Below the pieces are notes generated by a model that had not been told where the DNA came from, did no database searches, and saw only the letters and a program-made list of their open reading frames with translations. Source: JAPKYZ01 sp033763835 (GTDB lineage Bacteria > Acidobacteriota > Terriglobia > Bryobacterales > Bryobacteraceae). Taken from it: a DNA stretch of 64,000 nt. A program made the translations under genes and the position numbers. Position 1 is the stretch's first letter. Each line of letters starts with the position of its first letter. The stretch lies in the NCBI GenBank assembly GCA_033763835.1, contig JANRJS010000008.1:1-64000 (forward strand). The letters run 5' to 3'. Shown here in pieces: positions 1 through 8,436 of the stretch.

Positions 1-2
1 GG

Positions 3-464
3 ACTATTGGCTTAGCCTTAGTAGGCAGTGTCCTAACCCTGATCCCGGATTTAGGCCAAGCCTCGAACTCGCGCTGGGTCTCCGACTTTCTGGTGATTCA
101 GCGGGGCGTCGTAACTAGCCTTCTTTTATTCATAGTCCTACTCCTTGTCCTGTTGTTGTGGTATCCCATCCGAATTTCCCGGAATACATTCGTCCACGCT
201 TTGGTGTTCTCCATCTACTTTTTCTTGAAATCCGGTCTCATCGTCATCTGGCAGATGCTGGGAATTTCGATGGAACGTAGCGCCAGCGCGGCGCTAATCG
301 CCCTTTCGATTGTTTGTGTTGCCGCATGGCTGGTGCTTCTGACGAAGAAGGGCGAATCGGTGGAAGTGCGGGTGGGCCACGCGTGGAATCAGGAAGAAAG
401 CGACCGTCTGATCCGGCAACTCGAGACGTTCAACTCCACCCTGACTCGTGTCACACGAAGGTAA
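3..464 (+). CDS. Multi-pass membrane protein, 5' end outside the window
   Basis: The reading frame is open from base 3, so the GTG at 93 is probably internal and the true start lies upstream of the window. About four hydrophobic segments are visible, roughly at bases 3-47, 108-170, 195-255 and 285-345. A charged tail of about 38 residues follows and ends at TAA 462-464. I do not recognise the family. The short polar C-terminus after several membrane passes suggests a cytoplasmic tail. Base composition is less GC-rich than in the downstream genes. Confidence 0.7.
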   Translation, partial: TIGLALVGSVLTLIPDLGQASNSRWVSDFLVIQRGVVTSLLLFIVLLLVLLLWYPIRISRNTFVHALVFSIYFFLKSGLIVIWQMLGISMERSASAALIALSIVCVAAWLVLLTKKGESVEVRVGHAWNQEESDRLIRQLETFNSTLTRVTRR

Positions 465-580
465 ACGTTCTCAAATAGAAAACCGCGTTTGAGACTCGAG
501 AAATAGGACTAAAGTTTCGTTGCAATTGGTTCCGATTTCCGATATTCTCGCTGTGTTCCCGATCTAGGAGGCAAACGAAG

Positions 581-1117
581 TTGTCGATGACTTACGCAAT
601 TCTCGCCGGCGGCGCCGGTTTTGCGGTCTTGGCCGCTGTCCTTTTTTCGCTGTATCGCTCTATCGCGGCTCCTGCCGGGCAAGGCGGCGACGACGACCGC
701 CCCGCGTTGGCGGAGCTTTCGGTAGCGAAGTATCAACCTATGTTGCGCCTTCTCGACCAGGACGATCTATCGTTCCTTCGAGAGCAGCCGGGCTACCGTC
801 CAGGGATGGAGCGGCGTTTCTTCGCGCAACGCCGTAGCGTGATGCGCGGATACCTGCGGTCGATGGCAGTGGATTTCAACCGTCTCCACGCCCTCGCCAC
901 CGACATGCTGCTGGCCGCGCCGAGCGATCAGCCGGAACTGGCGCGGGTTCTGTTCGAGTCGAAAATGCAGTTCACCAAGGGGCTGATGCTGGCTCACTTC
1001 ACGCTCGCGCTCAACTCGCTGGGTCTTTCGAACGTTTCGCTCGATGTCGTCACCGGAGCTTTCTCGAAGTTGGAGATGGAGACGACGCGCGTCAGTCACG
1101 CTTTCGCGTTGAATTAG
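581..1117 (+). CDS. Hypothetical single-pass membrane-anchored protein (178 aa)
   Basis: I do not recognise the family. Residues 4-26 form one N-terminal membrane anchor. A Gly/Asp-rich linker follows at about residues 32-42, then a mostly helical soluble domain. TTG at 581 is preferred as the start because AGGAGG at 566-571 sits 9 nt upstream; the in-frame ATG at 587 would leave 15 nt. The stop codon overlaps the stop of the convergent DUF547 gene by 4 nt (1114-1117). A perfect terminator hairpin for this transcript lies 47 nt further on, inside that neighbour's coding sequence. Confidence 0.75.
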   Translation: MSMTYAILAGGAGFAVLAAVLFSLYRSIAAPAGQGGDDDRPALAELSVAKYQPMLRLLDQDDLSFLREQPGYRPGMERRFFAQRRSVMRGYLRSMAVDFNRLHALATDMLLAAPSDQPELARVLFESKMQFTKGLMLAHFTLALNSLGLSNVSLDVVTGAFSKLEMETTRVSHAFALN

Positions 1118-1842
1118 TCTCGGTTTAGCTTCCAACTGTAATCGAAGTAGCCGATTTTCCAAGAGCGGCCCGCCAAACGGGCCGCTTTTTCGTCCCGATA
1201 GCGGTCGAGAAACTCGAGTAGCTTAACACGCCCTCCGAAGTCGCCCTCGTACCACTCGAAAATCTTCGATAGGCGAAGCGTTCCCGTCTTTTCGTCCACC
1301 GTTACGTTCCGCGGCTGATTGACGAAAAGCCGTGTCCGGGCTTCCAGTTCTTTTTCCAAATTTTCAGCGGTGTACGCCGTCCGCGATAGCCACGGGCAAC
1401 TTTCCGAGGCACAAACGAGCGCGAAATGAATTCGGGGATCGCCAAACGCCTTCCGGACCGACTTCGTTTCGATATCGTCAAGCGAGCGCTCGACCCCGCC
1501 TACCCGGAACTTACGCCGAAAGAAGAAGTTGAACTGCCCGATCTTTCCCGACAGGCGGTCCTGGCCTTGGGGGTAGTCTTTGGCAAAGGCCCATAAAACC
1601 AACGCGTTGTAGGCGTTTAACCAGTAAGCGAGCTTCGCCTCGCGGGAAGGGAACAGCGCCGGGTGGGAGTCGGGAGTTACCGCCGCGATCTGCGTCACAA
1701 ACCGATCGAGCGGCGCGATCCGATCATGAAGAACGGCGTACCGGACTTTGCCGTCCTCCGTCACGTGTTCCGTCAGAACACGTTGATACAGAGCGACTTC
1801 CGGCGCTTCCGCGGCGAATGCCAGCAGCGTAAGCGCGATCAT
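1114..1842 (-). CDS. DUF547 domain protein, exported
   Basis: The 242-residue protein starts with a short hydrophobic, signal-like stretch (residues 1-12). The rest matches DUF547: YWLNAYNALVL near residue 75, a CASESCPWLS segment near 145, and LSKIFEWYEGDF near 195. DUF547 has no firmly assigned reaction; it is related to the papain/transglutaminase-like fold. The Cys pair and conserved Trp-Leu are present. The ATG overlaps the stop of the metallopeptidase gene by 4 nt (ATGA, 1839-1842), so the two are probably translationally coupled. Confidence 0.85.
   Translation of the reverse strand: MIALTLLAFAAEAPEVALYQRVLTEHVTEDGKVRYAVLHDRIAPLDRFVTQIAAVTPDSHPALFPSREAKLAYWLNAYNALVLWAFAKDYPQGQDRLSGKIGQFNFFFRRKFRVGGVERSLDDIETKSVRKAFGDPRIHFALVCASESCPWLSRTAYTAENLEKELEARTRLFVNQPRNVTVDEKTGTLRLSKIFEWYEGDFGGRVKLLEFLDRYRDEKAARLAGRSWKIGYFDYSWKLNRD
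1164..1190 (+). terminator. Rho-independent terminator inside the convergent gene
   Basis: A 9-bp perfect stem (AGCGGCCCG / CGGGCCGCT) with a CCAAA loop is followed directly by a run of T on the plus strand. It is correctly placed to stop the transcript of the 581-1117 gene. It lies within the 3' coding part of the minus-strand DUF547 gene, so the same bases also encode that protein's C-terminal region. Confidence 0.75.
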
Positions 1843-2594
1843 GAAAGCAAAGCTTTCAAAACCGTCTGCGCTTCGGCGAAACGGGGGTAGCTCCGCTCGG
1901 CTTGGCGGAATTCGCGGGTGTGAATGCGGCGGCGCGAGCCGAGCCGTTGTTCGGGATGAGCTAAGTGCAGCATTTCGTGGTACAGGACGTACTCCACGGC
2001 GACCGCAGGTACTTCCGGACCGTCGAGAATCCGGCTGAGTACGATCGCGTTATGCGACGGGTCGAAATGGCCCAGCCGCGTACGGGACCGCCGGTGGCTC
2101 CAACCCAGGGTGGGCCGTCCCAGTAAGCCCCCGAAGTATCGCCGGTTTAGCTCGTCGAATAGCGTCTCGAGATCGATCACCTCGCCCTGCGGCGGGGTCA
2201 TGCGCTTACGCCCGCGGATTCCACGCACCAGGTGCAGGGTCCGCACTACTTCCCGGCGATTTAACCAGAACCGGTAACGCCGCAAGTGCGCGGAAGGAGC
2301 GCGGCGGCGAAACAGCCGCGATAGAAGGATATAGGCGAGCGATTCCGCGACGGGAGCCGGAGCGCCTTCCAGCAGGTCGGAGATACGCACCGTGAGTTTC
2401 CCCGCCGCCAACCGGATATTGGCGTTGGCGCCCGCGAAGCGCCGGAACTCCACGGCGATTTCGGGCATCGGCGAGCGCGGGCGAAGGTCGCGGAATACGC
2501 GGGCATAGATTTCGGCGGGCGATTCGAACAGCAGCGAGGATTCGACGTTCAATGGAAACAAAAGACCGTTCGACGGCTCCGCCTCGACAGCCAT
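1839..2594 (-). CDS. SprT-like / M48-type zinc metallopeptidase
   Basis: The 251-residue protein carries HEMLH near residue 206 (an HExxH zinc site) and a further His-rich segment (HTREFR) about 20 residues later. This is typical of SprT/WLM-like minigluzincins. The N-terminal half has no recognisable domain. There is no signal peptide, so it should act in the cytoplasm. It is the first gene of a two-gene operon with the DUF547 gene and lies 25 bp from the divergent fabH start. The substrate cannot be told from the sequence. Confidence 0.8.
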   Translation of the reverse strand: MAVEAEPSNGLLFPLNVESSLLFESPAEIYARVFRDLRPRSPMPEIAVEFRRFAGANANIRLAAGKLTVRISDLLEGAPAPVAESLAYILLSRLFRRRAPSAHLRRYRFWLNRREVVRTLHLVRGIRGRKRMTPPQGEVIDLETLFDELNRRYFGGLLGRPTLGWSHRRSRTRLGHFDPSHNAIVLSRILDGPEVPAVAVEYVLYHEMLHLAHPEQRLGSRRRIHTREFRQAERSYPRFAEAQTVLKALLS

Positions 2595-2619
2595 TTGCTA
2601 GGAATGTAACATAACGTAG

Positions 2620-3618
2620 TTGGATTCCTTGTATCCCGCCAAAATTAGCTCCGTTGGAACCTTCGTTCCGCCGCAAGTTCTGACCAATCAAGACCTCGAA
2701 CGGATGGTCCAGACGAACGACGAGTGGATTCGCACGCGCACCGGCATCCGGACGCGCCACATCGCGCCGCCCGAAATCGCCACCTCCGATATGGCGGTAG
2801 AGGCCGCGAAGGTGGCGCTGGAACGGCGGGGCGTTTCGGCGGAAGAGATCGACGCGATCCTGGTTTGCACCGTCACGCCGGACATGTTTTTCCCGTCCAC
2901 CGCCTGTTTGGTGCAGCACCGGCTGGGCGCGAGCCGGGCCTGGGGGTTCGATTTAGTGGCGGCCTGCTCCGGGTTCGTCTATGGATTGACGACCGCCGCG
3001 CAGTTCGTCCGCTCCGGTTCCCATAAGAAGGTATTGGTGATCGGCTCGGACACCATGTCGCGCATCATCGACTACGAAGACCGGGCGACCTGTGTGCTGT
3101 TCGGCGACGGCGCGGGCGCGATGCTTGTCGAGCGTGGCGAGCCGGGCGAGTGCGGGTTCATCGATTTCGAGAATCAGATCGACGGTTCGGGCGGCGATTC
3201 GCTGAAGATGCCCGCCGGCGGCAGCCGCCTGCCTTCGTCGCACGAAACGGTGGAGCAACGGCTGCACTACGTCAAGCAGGACGGCCAGGCGGTGTTTAAG
3301 TACGCCGTGCGCAAGATGCAGGACATGACGCTCGCTTTGCTCGAGCGTAACGGCTTGACCCCGAACGATGTGAAACTGCTGATCCCGCACCAGGCGAATA
3401 AGCGCATCATCGAGGCGACGGCGGAGCGTCTGGGGCTGGGCGAGGAGCGGGTGATCGTCAATATCGACAAGTTCGGGAATACGACGGCGGCGACGCTGCC
3501 GCTCGCGACCGAGGACGCGATCAACGCCGGGAAGCTGAAGTGCGGCGACATCGTGCTGTTCGCGGCGGTGGGCGCGGGCTTCACGGCCGGCGCGAATTTG
3601 TGGAAGTGGGGCTGCTAG
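2620..3618 (+). CDS. fabH: Beta-ketoacyl-ACP synthase III
   Basis: This enzyme condenses acyl-CoA with malonyl-ACP to start fatty acid synthesis in the cytoplasm. The 332-residue protein has the full FabH triad: Cys116 in VAACSGF, His257 in IPHQANKR and Asn287 in KFGNTTAA. The N-terminal KISSVGTFVPP and NDEWIRTRTGI segments are also typical. Two TTG codons (2620 and 2629) could be the start; neither has a strong Shine-Dalgarno. Acyl-CoA specificity (straight or branched primer) cannot be read here. It stands alone rather than in a fab operon, and its stop overlaps the PIN toxin stop by 4 nt. Confidence 0.95.
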   Translation: MDSLYPAKISSVGTFVPPQVLTNQDLERMVQTNDEWIRTRTGIRTRHIAPPEIATSDMAVEAAKVALERRGVSAEEIDAILVCTVTPDMFFPSTACLVQHRLGASRAWGFDLVAACSGFVYGLTTAAQFVRSGSHKKVLVIGSDTMSRIIDYEDRATCVLFGDGAGAMLVERGEPGECGFIDFENQIDGSGGDSLKMPAGGSRLPSSHETVEQRLHYVKQDGQAVFKYAVRKMQDMTLALLERNGLTPNDVKLLIPHQANKRIIEATAERLGLGEERVIVNIDKFGNTTAATLPLATEDAINAGKLKCGDIVLFAAVGAGFTAGANLWKWGC

Positions 3619-3995
3619 GCTTCGGCGACGGCTACGGCGCCGTGGGCCACCGACGCTAGCCGCTCTATGTCGGCGCGGTCGCCGGTAAGGACGACTGCCT
3701 TGTGTCGAGCGGCGACAATCACGACCACGGCGTCGACGACATCGGACGTTTCCGCGATTCCCATGAGGCGGCCCGCCTCGTGAGCTTCGCTTTCCCCGAG
3801 GGCGACGATTTTGCAGCCCGCTAAGAAGCGTCTGAGTAGAGCCTGTCTTGTGGATCGGCTCACTTGAGCCACTACGGGGGCGGGGACTAAAGGGATAGCG
3901 CCGAACTCCAAACGCGCCTTATGTTCGTCCCAAACTCGGCGTTCGTTGCGGTCCGCCGCGATCAGAACGGCGGCGTCGTAGACGAAGTTTTTCAC
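3615..3995 (-). CDS. vapC: VapC-like PIN-domain toxin (module 1)
   Basis: The protein is about 126 residues. The PIN fold is indicated by an N-terminal FVYDAAVL (first acidic residue Asp7), SDVVDAVVV in the middle, and VLTGDRADIERL near the end. PIN toxins are Mg-dependent ribonucleases. The frame stays open far upstream, but the likely start is GTG at 3995, whose GTGA overlaps the antitoxin stop (3992-3995). That gives the normal size and translational coupling. The stop codon overlaps the fabH stop. Confidence 0.85.
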   Translation of the reverse strand: MKNFVYDAAVLIAADRNERRVWDEHKARLEFGAIPLVPAPVVAQVSRSTRQALLRRFLAGCKIVALGESEAHEAGRLMGIAETSDVVDAVVVIVAARHKAVVLTGDRADIERLASVAHGAVAVAEA

Positions 3996-4261
3996 GATCT
4001 GCGGCGGACGGGCGGCGTTCGAAGCTGCGCGGCCACGCGGCGGCGGGCTTGCTCCATCTCTTCCGCGGTGGAGCGCCCGTGCTGCGCCTCCCATTGAGCG
4101 ACCGCCGCCAATCCCGCCCTCCGGTGCAAAGCCTCGCGGGCCGCAGCCGTCATCCAGGCCGAAACGGTCATTCGGTCTTTCGCGGCCGCTGCCAGGACAT
4201 CTTTGTGAACGTCGGGATCGACGGTGATTGCCAGTTTGGGCGAAGGATTTCCACGGGGCAT
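3992..4261 (-). CDS. vapB: Ribbon-helix-helix antitoxin (module 1)
   Basis: The 89-residue protein has an N-terminal beta strand and helix pattern (KLAITVDPDVHKDVLAAAA, residues 8-26) typical of RHH/CopG antitoxins. A charged C-terminal helix should bind the PIN toxin. It precedes the toxin with a 4-nt overlap. An inverted repeat 5 nt upstream of its ATG (4266-4287) is a plausible autoregulatory operator. Confidence 0.75.
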   Translation of the reverse strand: MPRGNPSPKLAITVDPDVHKDVLAAAAKDRMTVSAWMTAAAREALHRRAGLAAVAQWEAQHGRSTAEEMEQARRRVAAQLRTPPVRRRS

Positions 4262-4265
4262 AGAA

Positions 4266-4287
4266 GTATCCTACCAGGGTCGGATAC
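4266..4287. promoter_or_regulatory. Inverted repeat, likely operator of PIN module 1
   Basis: GTATCC at 4266-4271 and GGATAC at 4282-4287 form a perfect 6-bp inverted repeat with a 10-nt spacer. It begins 5 nt upstream of the antitoxin ATG (4261, minus strand). RHH antitoxins usually bind such symmetric sites in their own promoter. Confidence 0.5.
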
Positions 4288-4331
4288 CGGCGTCCGCGCG
4301 TGCCCCCGCCGATTTTCGCTAGCCTCAAGAT

Positions 4332-5180
4332 ATGCGCGTTGCCAACGACGGTCCGCTCGCTTCGCTCGATCAATGGGACGACGACGTGAAGTCCCGCTAC
4401 CAGGAGGGGCGCGAAGAGTCCGATTTTCGCGACTTCTCGAAAGCGCCGCCCGGCGTGCGCGAGTTCTACCGCCTCAACCACACGCACCAGACCCACGAGT
4501 TCGCGAAGTCGAAGGCGCGCGAGTACGGCGCGCTCTCACGCAAGCCGATGGGGATCTGGGAGGCGATGGAGTATCTGAACACGCTGGTGGACGACTCCGA
4601 TCCAGACACCGACCTCTCGCAAATCGAGCACAATCTGCAAACCGCCGAAGCGCTGCGCCGAGACGGACAGCCGCGCTGGATGATCCTCACCGGATTGATT
4701 CACGACCTGGGCAAGGTGCTGTGGCTTTACGGCGAGCCGCAATGGGCCGTGGTGGGCGATACGTTTCCGACGGGCTGCGCGTGGTCCGATAAGATCGTGC
4801 ATCGCGAATTGTTCCGCGACAATCCCGACGCGGGCGTGCCGGAGTATCAGACGCAAGACGGCATTTACGAGCGCCACGGCGGCCTCGCGCAGGCGACGAT
4901 GTCCTGGGGGCACGACGAGTATCTCTACCTCGTCACGCGCGACTATCTGCCCGAAGAAGCGCAGTACATCATTCGCTACCACAGCTTTTATCCCGCGCAT
5001 CGCGAGCGTGCCTACGAACACTTGATGAACCAGAAAGACCAAGAAATGTTCGAATGGGTGCGGCGCTTTAATCCGTACGATCTGTACTCGAAGGGTCACG
5101 CGAAGCCGGACGCGGCGGCGCTCAAGCCCTACTACGAAGAACTGATCGCCGAGTATTTTCCGGAGAAGATCCGGTGGTAG
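4332..5180 (+). CDS. myo-Inositol oxygenase (MIOX)
   Basis: This diiron enzyme cleaves myo-inositol with O2 to D-glucuronate. The 282-residue protein has the usual MIOX length and HD-type ligand set: His100 (QIEHNLQTAE), His124-Asp125 (IHDLGKV), His194 (WGHDEYL), His217 (IRYHSFYP) and Asp250 (NPYDLY). The spacing closely follows the animal enzyme. It overlaps the following M14 peptidase by 7 nt, so the pair is likely co-transcribed. No uronate pathway genes are adjacent. MIOX is well known in eukaryotes and in a limited set of bacteria. Confidence 0.93.
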   Translation: MRVANDGPLASLDQWDDDVKSRYQEGREESDFRDFSKAPPGVREFYRLNHTHQTHEFAKSKAREYGALSRKPMGIWEAMEYLNTLVDDSDPDTDLSQIEHNLQTAEALRRDGQPRWMILTGLIHDLGKVLWLYGEPQWAVVGDTFPTGCAWSDKIVHRELFRDNPDAGVPEYQTQDGIYERHGGLAQATMSWGHDEYLYLVTRDYLPEEAQYIIRYHSFYPAHRERAYEHLMNQKDQEMFEWVRRFNPYDLYSKGHAKPDAAALKPYYEELIAEYFPEKIRW

Positions 5181-7039
5181 CGGCGGCGCTGCTGTTGCTC
5201 GCGCAAGGGCCGTTCCGCCCACAACCATCGACCGAGCCGCGCCCGAAGACGGTCGAGATGCCCGCGTTCCCGCCGAAGACCGCATTCGAGCCTCCGATGG
5301 CCGCCGCCGCGAAGTCTCTCGCGGACTCCACCGCTGCGTCGCCCAAAGATCTGCTGACGCTCGCCGAGAAAACGAATTACGCGGAGACGGCGCGCTATGC
5401 CGAATCGGTGGCGTTGGCGCGGCGATTGGAAAAAGCTTCGCCGTGGGTGAAGGTGGTGACGTTCGGCACAACGCCGCAGGGACGAGAGATGATCGCGACG
5501 ATCGTTTCGAAAGACCGCACGTTCACGCCCGAGGCGGCGAAGAAGTCGGGCAAGGCGATCGTGATGTTGCAGTCGTGCATTCACCCTGGCGAGGTGGACG
5601 GCAAGGAAGCGTCGGAGATGCTGATTCGCGATATCGCGGTGACGAAGAAGTTCGCGAGTTGGCTGGACCACGCGATCTTCGTCAACATCCCGGTCTTCAA
5701 CGTGGACGGGCACGAGCGCTTCAGCGCGTTCAACCGGATCAATCAGGACGGTCCGCGCGAGATGGGCTTTCGCGTGACGGCGCAGCGCCTGAATCTCAAT
5801 CGCGATTTTCTGAAGGCCGACGCGCCGGAGATGCGCGCGTGGCTGAAGCTGTGGAACGCGTGGCTGCCCGATTTCTTTCTCGACAACCATGTCACCGACG
5901 GCATGGATTTTCAGTACGACATCACGATCGACATTCCGCAGTATCAGGAAGTGTGGGCGACGGTGGGCGCGTGGACTCGCGAACGCTACCTGCCGTATTT
6001 GAACGACACGATGGCGACCGATGGCCACATCATGGGTCCCTATGGCGGCTTCGTCGATCGCGCCGATCCCACGAAAGGATTCGCGTCGTCGAGCTACAGT
6101 CCGCGATTTTCGACCGGCTACACGGCGATTCAGAACCGTCCGGGATTGCTCGTCGAGACGCACTCGCTCAAGAGTTTCAAGACGCGCACGTGGGCGCATT
6201 ACGACGTGATGCGGCGGTCGATCGAGGCGGTGGTTCGCGATCCCAAAGCGCTGATGGATGCGGTGCGCGCGGCGGATAAGGCGGTGGCGGAACTCGCGGG
6301 GACTTCTACGGAAATCTATCTCGACGGCAAACGGAGCGACGAGAGCGTTCCGTTTACGTTCAAGGCGCTGCGCGTGACGCGACGCCCGAGCGATTTGGCC
6401 GGGGGACCGATCGCGGTGTACGAAAAAGAGCCGCAGGACATCGCGACGCGGCTATTCAACAAGACCGCGACAACGCTGGGCGCGACGGCTCCGGCGGGGT
6501 ACATCGTGCCGGTCGAGTGGACCGAAGTGATCGACCGCCTCGCGCTGCATGGCATTCGCACGGAGCGGCTGCCGCGCGACGTAAAGGGCGACTTCACGAC
6601 GTGGCATTTCTTCAAGACGTCGCTGTCGCCGATGGCGTTCGAGGGCCGCGTCGCTCCGGTGTTCGAGGCGAAGAAAACGACCGTGAGCCGCACCGTGCCC
6701 GCCGGTTCGGTGTGGGTACCGTTGAATCAACGCACCGCGCGGGTGGCGTTGAATCTGCTGGAGCCGGAGGCGCCGGATTCGCTATTGCGCTGGGGATTTC
6801 TGCACTCGATATTCGAGCAGAAGGAATACTTCGGCGACTACATCATGGAGCCGATCGCGCGCGAGATGGCGAAGCTTCATCCCGAGTTGAAGCGCGAGTT
6901 CGACGCGAAAGTCGCAAGCGACCAGGCGTTCGCTCGCAATCCGCAGGCGCGAGTGCGCTGGTGGTTCGAACGCTCGCCCTACTACGAGGACGACAAGGAT
7001 GTGTACCCGATTCTAAGGGTCGAGCGGAAGAGTTGGTAA
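5174..7039 (+). CDS. Secreted M14-family zinc carboxypeptidase
   Basis: The 621-residue protein starts at GTG 5174 within the end of the MIOX gene and has a short signal peptide (residues 1-12). The M14 zinc site is HPGE (His137, Glu140) with His239 in DNHVTDG. NLNRDF near 207-212 supplies the substrate-binding Arg, and Glu328 in LVETHSLK is the likely general base. The last 250 residues have no recognised domain. It probably trims peptides in the periplasm. The link with MIOX is positional only. Confidence 0.9.
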   Translation: MVAAALLLLAQGPFRPQPSTEPRPKTVEMPAFPPKTAFEPPMAAAAKSLADSTAASPKDLLTLAEKTNYAETARYAESVALARRLEKASPWVKVVTFGTTPQGREMIATIVSKDRTFTPEAAKKSGKAIVMLQSCIHPGEVDGKEASEMLIRDIAVTKKFASWLDHAIFVNIPVFNVDGHERFSAFNRINQDGPREMGFRVTAQRLNLNRDFLKADAPEMRAWLKLWNAWLPDFFLDNHVTDGMDFQYDITIDIPQYQEVWATVGAWTRERYLPYLNDTMATDGHIMGPYGGFVDRADPTKGFASSSYSPRFSTGYTAIQNRPGLLVETHSLKSFKTRTWAHYDVMRRSIEAVVRDPKALMDAVRAADKAVAELAGTSTEIYLDGKRSDESVPFTFKALRVTRRPSDLAGGPIAVYEKEPQDIATRLFNKTATTLGATAPAGYIVPVEWTEVIDRLALHGIRTERLPRDVKGDFTTWHFFKTSLSPMAFEGRVAPVFEAKKTTVSRTVPAGSVWVPLNQRTARVALNLLEPEAPDSLLRWGFLHSIFEQKEYFGDYIMEPIAREMAKLHPELKREFDAKVASDQAFARNPQARVRWWFERSPYYEDDKDVYPILRVERKSW

Positions 7040-7043
7040 GTCG

Positions 7044-7604
7044 CTACTTCTTCGGCGGGCTGATCATGATGTGCGCGCCCGCCGTGCCGGGGTACATCAG
7101 CCAAGGCTCGGTTCCGGATTTGGTCGAGAGACCGGTGGACTCGGGCGTCGCGTAAGGCGTGTAGATTACCCAGCGCAGGTACGAATCGGCGATGACGCCC
7201 GTGGCGGGGTCGAAGCTCTTGCCGGTCAGTACGTAGAGCATGCGCGGCTCGCGCGGCATTTTCACTTTGCCGTCGTCGACTTCTTTCCAACGCTGTTTGT
7301 GGCGATCCTGACCCTTGGTGCCGGTGGCGTCGAGTTCGCGGCCGCGCGCCATGAAGGGCTCCAGATCCTTGTGGTAGCAAGCGACGTTGATCCCATCGAC
7401 CTTGGGATCGTCGCCCAAGCAGATCAGGTCGTTGGTCCCGGCGCGCAAGGTAACGAGCTTACCGTTCGCGTCGTAGCCTAGTACTCCCGCTCCATCCCGG
7501 CGCTCTTTCGGTGCGGCCTGAACGGCGGCGGCAATCTGCTGGGCGGGCGGGGGAACGTCGGCGCCAAGAACGGCGAAAATTGCGGCAAAGGTGGGTGTAA
7601 GCAT
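7044..7604 (-). CDS. Hypothetical secreted protein (186 aa)
   Basis: I do not recognise the family. A signal-like hydrophobic N-terminus (residues 1-15) precedes a soluble domain with Cys62 and Cys75, motifs such as WVIYTPYATPESTGL, and a C-terminus AGAHIMISPPKK. GGAGATCC lies just upstream of the ATG. The gene converges on the M14 peptidase with a 4-nt gap. Confidence 0.7.
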   Translation of the reverse strand: MLTPTFAAIFAVLGADVPPPAQQIAAAVQAAPKERRDGAGVLGYDANGKLVTLRAGTNDLICLGDDPKVDGINVACYHKDLEPFMARGRELDATGTKGQDRHKQRWKEVDDGKVKMPREPRMLYVLTGKSFDPATGVIADSYLRWVIYTPYATPESTGLSTKSGTEPWLMYPGTAGAHIMISPPKK

Positions 7605-7634
7605 TCGACAGAGGATCTCCGACCGGCAACTATA

Positions 7635-8192
7635 TCAGGATCGCGAGCGGCGAAGCATACCAATCGCCGCAAGACCGGACAGCAGAACGACGAAATTGCC
7701 CGGCTCGGGGACGTAGCCCCATAAAGCGTTAAACGCAACCGAATCGTACACACCGTTGAAGGTGACATTCACGAAAAACTCATCGCCTATTTCCAGGCGC
7801 TCAAGGCCACAACACGGGTACTCCGGCCGGGAGTGGAAGCCGACGAAAGTCGAACCATTATAAGGTTGCACCCAGGTAAGGAGACCGGTTCCAGACCTGA
7901 AAATCGTCCCGAGGCCGGGCAACGAATAATCGATGGAAACACCGGCCGGAACGTTTAAGAACTCGATATAGAAGAAGTTGGTACAGCACGGCCCTGTATA
8001 TTGTGCCGTTAGGCCCGAGCCCGGCATGCCCCATACGGTGTTGCCAGCGGCATTTGTGGAGACACTCCAATTGTTACCGAAGGGGTCCGAGCCGGTCGCT
8101 CCGGCACCAGCCCAAAACGTGATTGGGAATGCCAGTAGCGGAATCGATGCCCAAAGCGCTAGGGCCAGAGCCAGACGAATTACCGTTTTCAT
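7635..8192 (-). CDS. PEP-CTERM sorting-signal protein
   Basis: The 185-residue protein starts at ATG 8192 (MKTVIRLALALALW), with GGAGG at 8205-8209 as ribosome-binding site; longer readings start without support. It has a signal peptide (residues 1-24), a beta-rich body, a CC pair at two places, and a C-terminal VPEPGNF motif, hydrophobic helix and RRSRS tail. PEP-CTERM proteins are processed by exosortase and exported to the surface or exopolysaccharide. No exosortase gene is in the window. Confidence 0.85.
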   Translation of the reverse strand: MKTVIRLALALALWASIPLLAFPITFWAGAGATGSDPFGNNWSVSTNAAGNTVWGMPGSGLTAQYTGPCCTNFFYIEFLNVPAGVSIDYSLPGLGTIFRSGTGLLTWVQPYNGSTFVGFHSRPEYPCCGLERLEIGDEFFVNVTFNGVYDSVAFNALWGYVPEPGNFVVLLSGLAAIGMLRRSRS

Positions 8193-8436
8193 GAGCTTAG
8201 GTTTCCTCCAACGGAATGAGTTCCGCTGTGAAGGTACCACCCGGTTCTCGGCGAAAGCAACCAGCGCTAAGAACATGGCCTCACGATCGGTGATAATCCG
8301 GTGATTGCGACCGCAACACCCCCCTCAATCGCTGGGTTCTCTAGTACTATTCCCGCTGAAACAGTACTGACATTCTTGGACAAGGCTGATAACGTCGAAA
8401 TCGCCCAATATTTTTGCGGAGGAACAAACAAACAAT

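Noticed and set aside
5132..6199. Long minus-strand ORF of 355 codons opposite the M14 peptidase
   Set aside because: Arg- and His-rich translation typical of antisense to GC-rich coding DNA; the plus strand has clear M14 motifs.
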